Shown in pieces: positions 55,483-63,863 of a stretch of DNA of 64,000 bases; the stretch's first letter is position 1, and each line of letters opens with the position of its first letter. The position numbers were made by a program, and so were the translations under genes. Where the stretch lies: assembly GCF_005116665.1 (NCBI RefSeq), contig NZ_SWCJ01000019.1, positions 1 to 64,000 on the forward strand, read 5' to 3'. Below the pieces are notes generated by a model. The model saw only the letters and a program-made list of their open reading frames with translations. It was not told the origin of the DNA and searched no databases. The stretch comes from Ferrimonas aestuarii. Lineage in GTDB: Bacteria; Pseudomonadota; Gammaproteobacteria; Enterobacterales; Shewanellaceae.

Positions 55483-56403
55483 TTAACCAGCGGCGTTTTC
55501 CATGTAATCCAGTGATGGCGCAAAGTACGCGGAACCGGTTACCGCTTGAGTGAAGTCAAGCAGATGATCGTAATGGCCATGACCATCGCCGAAGATCATC
55601 GACTTCAATTGTGCCTCAAAGTGAGCCGGGGTTTTGCAGCAGCTGATGAAGAACAAGCCTTGCTCATTCATGTCACCATAAGGCATCGACTGGCGCAGAA
55701 TCTCCATCGATTTGCCATCGGCATCCTTAAGGTTGGTGCGCTTAATATGGCAGGTCAGCGGTTTGTCTTCGCTGGCGTACTCGATGTTCTCAATCTTAGT
55801 ACGACCAATGGTGTCTTCCTGCTGCTTCTGGCTGATCTTAGCCCAGCGCTGCATCTGGTGCTGATAACGCTGGGTATGGATGTAGCTACCGCCAATAAAC
55901 AGCTCATCCTCGGCGCCCACCAACGCCACTTCTCGGCGATGGCTGCCCTGAGGGTTCTCGGTACCATCGACGAAGCCGGTCAGATCGCGGTTATCCAGAT
56001 AACGGAAACTGCGCACCTCTTCCACCAGCTGCACTAGGCCCGTCAGTCGCTGACACACTTCCATGGCGGCGATGTGGTTGATGTCCAAACGGTCAGAGCG
56101 AATATGAACGAAGATATCCACCGGCTGTACTGGCGCGGTACGATCTTCGCTTTCAAAGGCAGGGAAAGGACGTAACTGCGCTGGGCGAGAGTCTGGGTAG
56201 AGCTCATCCCAATAGTTAGCACCAATGGCCACGAAGCCATTGAAGGCGCAATCGGCATTCTGATCCACGGAGGCCTGAAGCCAAGCCGCAATTTCAGCCA
56301 GCACTTTACGCAAGGTCGGCTCTGCCTGCTCCTCGGCGTTAAACATCAGATAAAGACCGTGCAGGTTCCCCTCTGCACATACACCGGCTTGCTCCCGCGG
56401 CAT
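55483..56403 (-). CDS. DyP-type haem peroxidase
   Basis: A dye-decolorising peroxidase that uses H2O2; close to the Shewanella TyrA structure sequence as I recall it. The 306-residue protein has GVCAEGNLHGLYLMFN at the N-terminus and the distal GXXDG motif in LTGFVDGTENPQG (about 150-162). HIKRTNLKDADGKSMEILRQ and the C-terminal TGSAYFAPSLDYME follow. There is no Tat signal, so it is cytoplasmic or encapsulated (no encapsulin gene here). I chose the ATG at 56403 because AAGGGAAGG precedes it and homologues begin MPREQ; ATGs at 56436 and 56421 are alternatives. Confidence 0.93.
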   Translation of the reverse strand: MPREQAGVCAEGNLHGLYLMFNAEEQAEPTLRKVLAEIAAWLQASVDQNADCAFNGFVAIGANYWDELYPDSRPAQLRPFPAFESEDRTAPVQPVDIFVHIRSDRLDINHIAAMEVCQRLTGLVQLVEEVRSFRYLDNRDLTGFVDGTENPQGSHRREVALVGAEDELFIGGSYIHTQRYQHQMQRWAKISQKQQEDTIGRTKIENIEYASEDKPLTCHIKRTNLKDADGKSMEILRQSMPYGDMNEQGLFFISCCKTPAHFEAQLKSMIFGDGHGHYDHLLDFTQAVTGSAYFAPSLDYMENAAG

Positions 56404-56534
56404 GACCTTCCCTTTTTCCATCATAATTTCATCCAACTCACTTAAGATGCATAAAGATTTCGGTATTTTGCAATAGTCGACGTCATTTAGTTTTGTCCTA
56501 CTTCATAAAACACCAACGCCAGAGTACAAAAATT

Positions 56535-56566
56535 CAAAAAAAAGCGCCCCTAATAAGGGGCGCTTC
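56535..56566 (-). terminator. Terminator of glnK-amt
   Basis: On the minus strand AAGCGCCCC/GGGGCGCTT with a 6-nt loop is followed by eight T. It lies 22 bp past the amt stop codon. Confidence 0.93.
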
Positions 56567-56587
56567 GTGTCTTAACGACTTTAGAAA

Positions 56588-57838
56588 TCAGTTCGTGCCC
56601 TTCACAGTGACAAACTCAGGATAGGCATCAATGCCACAATCTGCGATGTCCATGCCGCGGTACTCTTCCTCTTCGGTCACGCGGATGCCCATGGTGACCT
56701 TAAGGATGAACCAAACCGCGAGGCTGGTTGTGAATACCCAACCGAAGATGATGGCCGCGCCCAGCGCCTGAGTACCAAAGCTCGCATCGCCGTTCGACAG
56801 CGGCACCGCCATCAAACCAAACAGCCCACATACACCATGTACGGAGATGGCACCCACTGGATCATCCAACTTCACTTTGTCCATGGCAACGATGGAGAAC
56901 ACCACCAAACCACCACTCACTAGGCCAATCACGCCAGCTAACATCAGCGACGGTGACAGAGGATCCGCAGTGATCGCCACCAAACCAGCCAAGGCGCCGT
57001 TTAGAATCATGGTTAGGTCGGCCTTGCCCCACATCAACTTACACACAATCAGCGCGGCAATGGCACCAAAGGCAGCGGCGGAGTTGGTATTCACAAAGAT
57101 CTTAGCCACCGCAGAGGCATTTTCTGCATCGGAAACCAGAAGCTGCGAGCCACCGTTAAAGCCGAACCAGCCCAGCCACAGGATAAAGGTACCCAAGGTC
57201 GCCATCGGCATGTTGGAGCCTGGGATAGGATTGACGCTGCCATCGGCACCGTATTTGCCCTTACGGGCACCAAGGAGGAGCACTCCGGCGATTGCTGCAG
57301 CCGCACCGGCCATGTGAACGATGCCAGAACCAGCAAAGTCAACAAAACCCAATTCAGAAACAAAGCCACCCCCCCAGGTCCAATATCCCTCAACTGGATA
57401 GATAAAGCCGGTAAGGACAACAGCAAACGCCAAGAACGCCCATAACTTCATACGCTCAGCCACAGCACCGGAGACGATGGACATCGCCGTTGCCACAAAC
57501 ACCACCTGGAAGAAGAAATCCGATTCCAAGGCATGGTCTGCATCCGCAGCTTGAGTGCCAATAAGACTGCCAAAGCTTGGCAAAAAGCCCGCTTCCGCGT
57601 TGTCTACGTACATGATGTTGTATCCCACCAGTAGGTACATCACACAGGCGATGGCATACAAACAGATGTTTTTAGTCAGAATTTCAGTGGTGTTTTTGGA
57701 GCGGACGAGGCCAGCTTCCAGCATGGCGAACCCCGCCGCCATCCACATCACCAAAGCACCGGACATCAAGAAATAGAAGGTATCCAGAGCGAAACGTAAC
57801 TCGGTTACCGTGGTACCTAATTTTGCTAACTCTTCCAT
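56588..57838 (-). CDS. amt: Ammonium transporter
   Basis: Imports ammonium when nitrogen is scarce. The 416-residue protein has 11 hydrophobic helices. The Amt pore features are visible: AMLEAGLVRSKNTTEI, DFAGSGIVHMAGAAAAIAGV with the conserved Asp and His, FILWLGWFGFNGGS, and SVHGVCGLFGLM with the second pore His. I use the ATG at 57838 with AAGGAG upstream; the longer in-frame version to 57928 overlaps glnK. It lies 10 bp downstream of glnK, the partner that blocks the pore under nitrogen excess. Confidence 0.95.
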   Translation of the reverse strand: MEELAKLGTTVTELRFALDTFYFLMSGALVMWMAAGFAMLEAGLVRSKNTTEILTKNICLYAIACVMYLLVGYNIMYVDNAEAGFLPSFGSLIGTQAADADHALESDFFFQVVFVATAMSIVSGAVAERMKLWAFLAFAVVLTGFIYPVEGYWTWGGGFVSELGFVDFAGSGIVHMAGAAAAIAGVLLLGARKGKYGADGSVNPIPGSNMPMATLGTFILWLGWFGFNGGSQLLVSDAENASAVAKIFVNTNSAAAFGAIAALIVCKLMWGKADLTMILNGALAGLVAITADPLSPSLMLAGVIGLVSGGLVVFSIVAMDKVKLDDPVGAISVHGVCGLFGLMAVPLSNGDASFGTQALGAAIIFGWVFTTSLAVWFILKVTMGIRVTEEEEYRGMDIADCGIDAYPEFVTVKGTN

Positions 57839-57848
57839 GGTTGGCTCC

Positions 57849-58187
57849 TTAAATCGCTTCTGAATCCATCTCGCCGGTACGGATACGCACCGCCCGCTCG
57901 AGGTCATATACAAAGATCTTGCCGTCACCGATCTTGCCGGTGTGAGCCGCCTGCGAAATCACCTCAATCAGATGTTCAACCTTGTCGGCCGCGGTGGCGA
58001 TCTCCAGTTTTACCTTGGGCAGAAAATCCACCTGATACTCGGCGCCGCGATACAGTTCCGTATGCCCTTTCTGACGACCGAAGCCTTTGACTTCGGTAAC
58101 GGTTAATCCCTCAACTCCAATGCCGGCGATCGCTTCTCGCACATCGTCCAGCTTGAACGGCTTAATAATGACGCTGATCAGTTTCAT
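57849..58187 (-). CDS. glnK: Nitrogen regulatory protein P-II, GlnK type
   Basis: A trimeric signal protein that reports glutamine and 2-oxoglutarate status and plugs the ammonium channel. The 112 residues match the family exactly: MKLISVIIKPFKLDDVREAI and T-loop GFGRQKGHTELYRGAEY with the uridylylation site Tyr51. B-loop KVEHLIEVISQAAHTGKIGDGK and the ERAVRIRTGE C-loop follow. I use the ATG at 58187 with GGGAGAG upstream. GlnK rather than GlnB is chosen because of amt linkage and the sigma-54/NtrC promoter. Confidence 0.96.
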   Translation of the reverse strand: MKLISVIIKPFKLDDVREAIAGIGVEGLTVTEVKGFGRQKGHTELYRGAEYQVDFLPKVKLEIATAADKVEHLIEVISQAAHTGKIGDGKIFVYDLERAVRIRTGEMDSEAI

Positions 58188-58225
58188 TCTGCTCTCCCTC
58201 AATTCATCGGCTTGCTCTATACCAA

Positions 58226-58240
58226 TCAAGGGCTGTGCCA
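58226..58240 (-). promoter_or_regulatory. Sigma-54 promoter of glnK-amt
   Basis: On the minus strand TGGCAC-N5-TTGA gives a perfect -24 element and a near-consensus -12 element (TTGA instead of TTGC). The spacing is right. Transcription would start about 27 bp before the glnK ATG. Confidence 0.7.
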
Positions 58241-58331
58241 AAAAAATAAAACCATTAAATTCATTAAGTTATGTAAGAAAGCAGAAATGAGTGACTAGAA
58301 ATGCACAAAAATAGAACAAAAATTCAACTGC

Positions 58332-58352
58332 TGCGCACCATGTTGGTGCGCA
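58332..58352. promoter_or_regulatory. NtrC (GlnG) enhancer site
   Basis: TGCGCACCA-TGT-TGGTGCGCA is a perfect palindrome with 9-bp arms. Its core GCACCA-N3-TGGTGC is the NtrC consensus. It lies about 128 bp upstream of the predicted sigma-54 start of glnK, a standard enhancer distance. It also lies about 125 bp upstream of the divergent narX-like gene. Confidence 0.75.
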
Positions 58353-58475
58353 CCCTAAAACCATACCTCTTAAGATATAACCGCCTCACAAGGCTCCCAC
58401 TCTCGCTCAATAACACTTGAACCTTGAAGCGCTCTACCGCTAGGCTGATTCCATAACTTTTTGATTAACGTCGCT

Positions 58476-60161
58476 ATGCCTAAGAAAAGCCTCACCACAA
58501 CTCTGCTGTCACTCATCCTGTCTGTGGTTACTCTGGTCAGTGGCCTTGCGGCGCTGTCTTTGGTCACCCTGAACTACAGCGTGGATGACGCCAAAGCGAT
58601 CAACGCCTCGGGCTCGCTGCGCATGCGCTCCTATCAACTGGTGTTCTACACCAACTCAGAGAGTGAGCTGCTACGTGAAAAAGTGACGGAATTTGAGGAA
58701 ATTCTGGCCTCTAAAGAGCTAATGAAAGCCAAGGCGTGGTACAACCCCAAGCGCACCCACGATCAGTACGACACCGTGGTCGCTCGCTGGAAAGAGATGC
58801 AGAATTTCGCCCTCAATGGCAACAGCCGCAAGTACGTCAACAACGTCAAACCCTTCGTTGCCGAGATCGATCAGTTGGTTGACCAACTGGAAAGTCAGGC
58901 TGAAAATAAGATTTTGCTGCTGCTGGCCATGCAGATTATCGGCGTTATCGCCATTCTCGGAGTCGGCGCAACCATGCTACGAATGGTTCGCCGCCGTGTT
59001 CTTGAGCCTCTGCACAAATTGGAGGTGGCGGCGACCTCCATCTCGCACCGAGATTTTCAGGTGGATCTGCCCCGCAGTGATTTCCATGAACTGCAAACCC
59101 TAAGCGACACCTTTAAACAGACCGCCAGCGAACTGGAAGGGCTATACCACAACCTAGAGCAACAGGTGGCCGAAAAAACTCAGGCGCTAGCACAAGCTAA
59201 CTCCGGTCTGACCTTCCTGTATCAAAGCTCACTGTGGTTCCACCGAGATCGGTTGAGCGTTGAAAACCTCACCAAGTCCCTTGCCGACCTGCAATCTCAC
59301 ACCCTAGCCAACGGCGTCAGGCTAGAGTGCGAAGAGCGACCAGATCTGGACGTCGCCTTGGGCGATCTCGACGGTCAGTGCACCACTGAGAGGCTGGTAT
59401 TTGAAAACCAAGAACTGGGAACCCTGGAGGTATACGGCCACAAGCCTCTGCCAGGCAACATGCTCCACAACTACGCCATCATCGTTGCCCGGGGCATTTT
59501 GCTGGATCGCGCCAGCAGCCAGCGGGAGCTACTGTCACTGATGGAGGAGCGGGGCATCATCGCCCGAGAACTCCACGACTCCATGGGACAGGTGCTGGCC
59601 TACATGAAGATTCAAACCTCTCTGCTCAAGCGAGCCATCGACGCCGACAACATCAATCTTCGCGACCAAGCGCTCAACGAGCTGACCTCCGGCACCAACC
59701 AAGCGTACCAACAACTGCGTGAGCTACTGGGCACCTTCCGCCTCACCATCGCCGAAAAAGATCTGGAACTCAGCCTTGAGCAGATGCTAGAGCAACTTCA
59801 AGGCCGCACTCAGGCTAAGCTGAAACTGCAATACGACATGCTGCCACCGCCGCTTACCGGCCAGCAGCACGTGCACCTGCTGCAGCTCTGCCGAGAAGCG
59901 GTCATCAATGCCATTAAACACTCCCAGGCTGACGCCATCACGCTCAAGGCAGAGAACCTCAATGAAGAACTGCAGTTCTCCATTAGCGATACAGGCGTCG
60001 GCATTGCCAACCTCAAAGACCGAGACAATCATTACGGAATTGGTATCATGCATGAGCGAGCTCACAAATTGGGGGGACGCTTGGACTTCTGCGACAACCC
60101 CGACGGTGGCCTGTGCGTGAAACTGACCTTTAATCCAACCGAGGAATCCTTGCATGAATGA
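58476..60161 (+). CDS. NarX/NarQ-type sensor histidine kinase
   Basis: A 561-residue membrane sensor. TM1 (about 8-30) and TM2 (about 143-163) enclose a short periplasmic domain with the P-box-like INASGSLRMRSYQL (about 42-55), the nitrate/nitrite-binding signature of this family. HAMP (about 167-215) and a GAF-like central module follow. HisKA_3 has the phospho-acceptor His in IARELHDSMGQVLAYMKIQ, and HATPase carries DTGVGI and GIGIMHERA. I use the ATG at 58476; an in-frame TTG at 58461 is possible. It overlaps the response regulator gene by 8 bp. Confidence 0.92.
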   Translation: MPKKSLTTTLLSLILSVVTLVSGLAALSLVTLNYSVDDAKAINASGSLRMRSYQLVFYTNSESELLREKVTEFEEILASKELMKAKAWYNPKRTHDQYDTVVARWKEMQNFALNGNSRKYVNNVKPFVAEIDQLVDQLESQAENKILLLLAMQIIGVIAILGVGATMLRMVRRRVLEPLHKLEVAATSISHRDFQVDLPRSDFHELQTLSDTFKQTASELEGLYHNLEQQVAEKTQALAQANSGLTFLYQSSLWFHRDRLSVENLTKSLADLQSHTLANGVRLECEERPDLDVALGDLDGQCTTERLVFENQELGTLEVYGHKPLPGNMLHNYAIIVARGILLDRASSQRELLSLMEERGIIARELHDSMGQVLAYMKIQTSLLKRAIDADNINLRDQALNELTSGTNQAYQQLRELLGTFRLTIAEKDLELSLEQMLEQLQGRTQAKLKLQYDMLPPPLTGQQHVHLLQLCREAVINAIKHSQADAITLKAENLNEELQFSISDTGVGIANLKDRDNHYGIGIMHERAHKLGGRLDFCDNPDGGLCVKLTFNPTEESLHE

Positions 60162-60777
60162 CATCTGGAGCGTGATGGTCGTCGATGACCACCCACTGCT
60201 GCGACGCGGTATCTGCCAACTGTTGGAACTGGACCCCCGCTACGAACTGTTTGCGGAAGTGGGCTCAGGCGTCGACGCACTGGACGCCACCGCCAAAGAG
60301 GAACCGGACCTCATTCTGCTGGATCTGAATATGAAGGGGATGTCCGGCCTAGACACCCTCAAAGCCCTGCGTCAGGAGAAGGTTACTAGCCACGTGGTGA
60401 TCCTGACGGTTTCTGATGCCGCCGACGACGTTCGCGCACTGATTCAAGCCGGAGCCGACGGTTACCTCCTGAAAGATTCCGAGCCGGATCTGCTGCTGGA
60501 TCAGGTTGAGCAGGTCATTCGTGGCCAACAGGTGATCACCGAACGCTTACAAGAATACCTGCTGGAGCGCGGCGCACCGCAAGTCGATTGGCTGGATGAA
60601 CTGACGCCCAGAGAGCAAGAGATCGCCAAATTAATCTCCCAAGGAATGAGCAATCGTCTGCTGGCCGAGAAACTGTTTATCAGTGAAGGGACGGTCAAGG
60701 TGCATGTGAAAAATCTGCTGCGCAAAACCGATTGCCGCTCTCGCGTAGAACTGGCAGTGAAAGTTCTGCAGAGCTGA
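60154..60777 (+). CDS. narP: NarP/NarL-type response regulator
   Basis: A 207-residue transcription regulator. The receiver domain (about 5-120) has VMVVDDHPLLRRGICQLLEL and phospho-acceptor Asp in ILLDLNMKGMSGLDTL, nearly identical to E. coli NarP. LTPREQEIAKLISQGMSNRL starts the LuxR-type HTH (about 145-205). Its ATG lies inside the sensor gene (8-bp overlap), so the two form one transcription unit. NarP rather than NarL is favoured by the receiver sequence; its targets are probably anaerobic nitrate or nitrite respiration genes. Confidence 0.9.
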   Translation: MNDIWSVMVVDDHPLLRRGICQLLELDPRYELFAEVGSGVDALDATAKEEPDLILLDLNMKGMSGLDTLKALRQEKVTSHVVILTVSDAADDVRALIQAGADGYLLKDSEPDLLLDQVEQVIRGQQVITERLQEYLLERGAPQVDWLDELTPREQEIAKLISQGMSNRLLAEKLFISEGTVKVHVKNLLRKTDCRSRVELAVKVLQS

Positions 60778-60793
60778 TACACCTGTCTGGATT

Positions 60794-60818
60794 GGACTCT
60801 GCGGTAACTGCAGAGTCC
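60794..60818 (+). terminator. Hairpin between narP and yacL
   Basis: A perfect 9-bp stem GGACTCTGC/GCAGAGTCC with a 7-nt loop lies between convergent genes; no T run follows. Confidence 0.5.
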
Positions 60819-60828
60819 CCCAACGCCA

Positions 60829-61206
60829 TTAAAAAGTGCGGCGACGGCCGGTGCCGATGAAACGCTGCCAGCTTTCCAGCAACTGGATCAAGTCTTCCAA
60901 GCCGCAACTGGACAGGCTCTCTTCATCATAGAGCTCCACGTCAGGATCCAGCTCGTACTCCTGCTCGCTAGCAAGAGCATTGGCTTGCAGCTCAACCTCC
61001 CCTTTTTCCACCGTCAACACCCACTCGCCCAGCTGCCACTGCCGAGTCTCAATGCTGGTTTGCAGCGCTTGAACCTGCACCAATAGCTCAGAAACAGCCT
61101 GAGCTTCAGCCAGCTCTTCGGTGAGCAACCGACCAAAGGCTTCATGGCCCATCGACAGCTGCGCAAGGCGACCACCGGTTAGATCGGATTTGAACTCATA
61201 TTCCAT
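60829..61206 (-). CDS. yacL: YacL family protein (UPF0231)
   Basis: A 125-residue protein starting MEYEFKSDLTGG with the family's SMGHEAFGR segment. It has a near-invariant VELYDEESLSSCGLEDLIQL block (about 89-108). Function is unknown across the family. The middle is acidic. No signal or membrane segment. Convergent with narP. Confidence 0.9.
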   Translation of the reverse strand: MEYEFKSDLTGGRLAQLSMGHEAFGRLLTEELAEAQAVSELLVQVQALQTSIETRQWQLGEWVLTVEKGEVELQANALASEQEYELDPDVELYDEESLSSCGLEDLIQLLESWQRFIGTGRRRTF

Positions 61207-61333
61207 ATCAGGGTCTTAGTTAAAATAGAAAGCGCGACATTGTACTTGAATCTTCGCCGATATCACTCAAGGGAATGCAACTAAAAACGCATTCCACTAT
61301 CATAGACAGCTTATCGCTTAAGAGTAATGATTC

Positions 61334-61546
61334 ATGCAAGATTTAGAACAACGGGTGAGTGAGCTGGAAGCCAAACTGGCCTTTCAGGATGAGGCGGTTG
61401 AAAGCCTAAACGACACCATCGTCGAGCTCAACGAGCGCATTTTAATGCAGCAACGCCAGATCAAGCAGCTGGCTGACAAACTGCTGACCCTGCCGAGCAG
61501 TCAGATTGCAACGCAGGCCGAAGAAACACCGCCACCTCACTACTAA
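61334..61546 (+). CDS. slyX: SlyX protein
   Basis: A 70-residue protein, almost entirely one coiled coil (LEQRVSELEAKLAFQDEAVE, LNERILMQQRQIKQLADKL). It ends in the family's PPHY. Function is unknown. It lies 12 bp upstream of the COG3014 lipoprotein gene; an operon with it and lpoB is likely. Confidence 0.92.
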   Translation: MQDLEQRVSELEAKLAFQDEAVESLNDTIVELNERILMQQRQIKQLADKLLTLPSSQIATQAEETPPPHY

Positions 61547-61558
61547 GAAGGGCTCTCA

Positions 61559-62902
61559 ATGCGACTGGGTTGGATACTGTTTGCTGTTTTTTGGCTAAGT
61601 GGGTGTGCCGCAGGTAATCTGTTTCAGCCCTACCCGGTCAAGCTAAACGAAGTAAAAACTCAATTAAACCAAGGTTCGGCTCAAGCCATGGTACCGCTGG
61701 AATCCGGCTTAAGCGGCGCGGATTCTCTGTTGTATGCGCAAGAAGCGGGTCGAGTGGCCCTACTCGACGGCCAGTTTGATAATAGCCAAAACCTGTTTGA
61801 TCAAGCCATTACCGAATACCAGCGTCGTGACTGGACCGCCATCATTAGCGCCAGCGAGCTCGGCTCCCAAGCGGCCGCCAGTACGGTGTCTGAGTTATTG
61901 GTTCCTTACCACGGCCAAGCCTACGAGCGCATCTTGGTGCACCAGTACCAAAGCCTCAATTACCTGTTTCAAGGTGACATCACCGGGGCCAACGTTGAGG
62001 CTCGCCGAGCCGAAGAGGCGCAAAAACTGGCTCTGCAGGCCTACCAAGATCAGCCCAGCGTACGCCAGATGAACAACGCCAATGTCGACTCTGAACTGGC
62101 GCGCATGTCATCCCAAACGCCCAATGCCCTAAACTCTTTTCTCAACAGCTATACCCTAGTTCAAAACGCGGTGCTGTTTGAAGCTCAAGGAGAGGACAAC
62201 GACGCGCTGATCGACATCCGTAAAGCGCTGCAAGCCTACCCGAAGAATATCTATCTGCAGCAGGCGTTTGTTCGTTTGAGCTGTGAACTCAGCATTGACT
62301 GCGACAAAGCCACTCAGCGCTATGGTAAACCTAAACCCTTACCGAAAGGTCAAGGCCGAGTGGTGGCTCTAGTGGAAACCGGTTATGTGCCTGCTAAGCA
62401 AGCCTTTACCTTGCCACTGGTGATCGACGGTTACTACCAGCAACTGTCGATGCCCACCTATCGCAATCTGGGGCCAAATCGGAGCAACGTCAGCCTATCC
62501 CTAATGGGCAGCCACAATTACCATGGTGAAGCGGGTCTGATTGGCGACATCGACCAACTGGCCAGCCGCTCGCTGCAGGAGCAATATCCAGGCATATTAC
62601 TTCGCCAAGGACTGCGCATCGCCGCCAAGGCGGGCACCAACCAGTGGGCCGACAAAAAGGGTGGCGAGCTAGGTAGCGTGGCGATGCAACTGTTTAATGC
62701 CGTCACCGAGCAGGCGGATCGTCGCAGCTGGCTGACGCTGCCAAAGCAAGCTTGGTGGTGGCCACAATCCGCAGAGCCGGGCACATACCAATTCCGAGTT
62801 GAGGGCAGCACCGCTAAGGTGCAAGTTCTCGAAGGCAAAACCACCTTAGTGTGGGCCGCCCAAACGGGCAATCAATACCGAATCCATTCCGTCATTTTGT
62901 AA
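61559..62902 (+). CDS. COG3014-family lipoprotein
   Basis: A 447-residue lipoprotein with lipobox LSGC (Cys16). The N-terminal half is helical and TPR-like (EAGRVALLDGQFDNSQNLFDQ, LFQGDITGANVEARRAEEAQ, FEAQGEDNDALIDIRKALQ). The C-terminal half is beta-rich (VVALVETGYVPAKQAFTLPL). Proteins of this family are regularly encoded next to LpoB, which activates PBP1b, so a role in peptidoglycan synthesis control is inferred. Gap to lpoB is 15 bp. Confidence 0.82.
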   Translation: MRLGWILFAVFWLSGCAAGNLFQPYPVKLNEVKTQLNQGSAQAMVPLESGLSGADSLLYAQEAGRVALLDGQFDNSQNLFDQAITEYQRRDWTAIISASELGSQAAASTVSELLVPYHGQAYERILVHQYQSLNYLFQGDITGANVEARRAEEAQKLALQAYQDQPSVRQMNNANVDSELARMSSQTPNALNSFLNSYTLVQNAVLFEAQGEDNDALIDIRKALQAYPKNIYLQQAFVRLSCELSIDCDKATQRYGKPKPLPKGQGRVVALVETGYVPAKQAFTLPLVIDGYYQQLSMPTYRNLGPNRSNVSLSLMGSHNYHGEAGLIGDIDQLASRSLQEQYPGILLRQGLRIAAKAGTNQWADKKGGELGSVAMQLFNAVTEQADRRSWLTLPKQAWWWPQSAEPGTYQFRVEGSTAKVQVLEGKTTLVWAAQTGNQYRIHSVIL

Positions 62903-62917
62903 CAAGAGGAAACCTAT

Positions 62918-63514
62918 ATGAAATCGATCTCCATGGTGGCGGCAGTGGCCGCAGTAGCCTTACTTGCAGGCTGCCAATCCAAGGTAGAATACCAGGATCC
63001 AGGTGAAGTGGAAACCGTTACCGTTGAGTTTGGTTCCTCGGATCTGCAAGCCGTCGCCGAAAAGATGGTGGACTCCATGCTGACCACCCCATCGGTAATG
63101 ATGCTGACCGCCAACAACAGCCGCCCTGTGGTATTTGTTGACCGCATCAAAAACAAAACCTCTGAGCACATCGATACCGAATCGATCACCGACAGCATCA
63201 GCACCAAGCTGCTGCGCAGCGGCCAGTTCCGCTTCGTTGATATGACCAAGGTTGATAGCGTGCGTAAGCAGTTGGACTTCCAAAACTCTGGCGGTCTGGT
63301 GAACCCAGCCACCGCGATCCAGTTTGGCCGTCAAATTGGTGCTCAGTACATGTTGTACGGCAACCTATCTAGCATCGTTAAGCAAGATGGCAGCACCAAA
63401 GACGTTTACTACAAGATGACCATGCGTTTGATGGATCTGGAATCTGGCCTGATTGAATGGGCGGATGAGAAAGAGATTCGCAAGCAGAAGTCTAAGTCGT
63501 TCTTAGGCCTATAA
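62918..63514 (+). CDS. lpoB: Outer-membrane lipoprotein LpoB, activator of PBP1b
   Basis: A 198-residue lipoprotein with lipobox LLAGC (Cys19). A short acidic linker and the LpoB globular domain follow (MVDSMLTTPSVMMLTANNSR, PVVFVDRIKNKTSEHIDTES, ISTKLLRSGQFRFVD, GAQYMLYGNLSSI). The linker is much shorter than in E. coli LpoB (about 30 versus 45 residues). It stimulates the transpeptidase and glycosyltransferase of PBP1b across the periplasm. Last gene of slyX-COG3014-lpoB. Confidence 0.92.
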   Translation: MKSISMVAAVAAVALLAGCQSKVEYQDPGEVETVTVEFGSSDLQAVAEKMVDSMLTTPSVMMLTANNSRPVVFVDRIKNKTSEHIDTESITDSISTKLLRSGQFRFVDMTKVDSVRKQLDFQNSGGLVNPATAIQFGRQIGAQYMLYGNLSSIVKQDGSTKDVYYKMTMRLMDLESGLIEWADEKEIRKQKSKSFLGL

Positions 63515-63536
63515 GCCTAAAGTCGACGCCAGCTGA

Positions 63537-63562
63537 AAACACGCCGCAATTGCGGCGTGTTT
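63537..63562 (+). terminator. Terminator of the lpoB operon
   Basis: The palindrome AAACACGCCGC-AATT-GCGGCGTGTTT is followed by CGTTTT. It is also placed to end the convergent yheV gene. Confidence 0.88.
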
Positions 63563-63598
63563 CGTTTTAGGGGCTTTGTTTACGGGCTGAGGCAATGC

Positions 63599-63796
63599 TC
63601 AGTCAGGATTGAATACCCCGATCACCTCGCCGCCGCCAGCCTGTTTCTCAGCAGGTGCCTCGGCTTGACGCTGCTGATGGCCGCAATCAACGCACTCCAT
63701 CACCTCAACGCCATTTTCCATAAACAGCATGATGCTGTCTTCCACCTGACATTTTGGGCAGCGGGCACCGGCAATAAAACGCTTTTTGGTCTCCAT
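63599..63796 (-). CDS. yheV: YheV family zinc-ribbon protein
   Basis: A 65-residue protein starting METKKRFIAGARCPKCQ with a zinc ribbon of two CxxC pairs (CPKC and CVDC). It ends EVIGVFNPD as E. coli YheV does. I use the ATG at 63796 with GGAGAG upstream; a longer in-frame ORF to 63865 would overlap yheS. Divergent from yheS as in related genomes. Function is unknown. Confidence 0.92.
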   Translation of the reverse strand: METKKRFIAGARCPKCQVEDSIMLFMENGVEVMECVDCGHQQRQAEAPAEKQAGGGEVIGVFNPD

Positions 63797-63863
63797 CTCT
63801 GGACTCTCCTGACCGCCAGCGGTGTGGTACACTGCCGGCACTGTAATTCCAATCTTATCGGTC

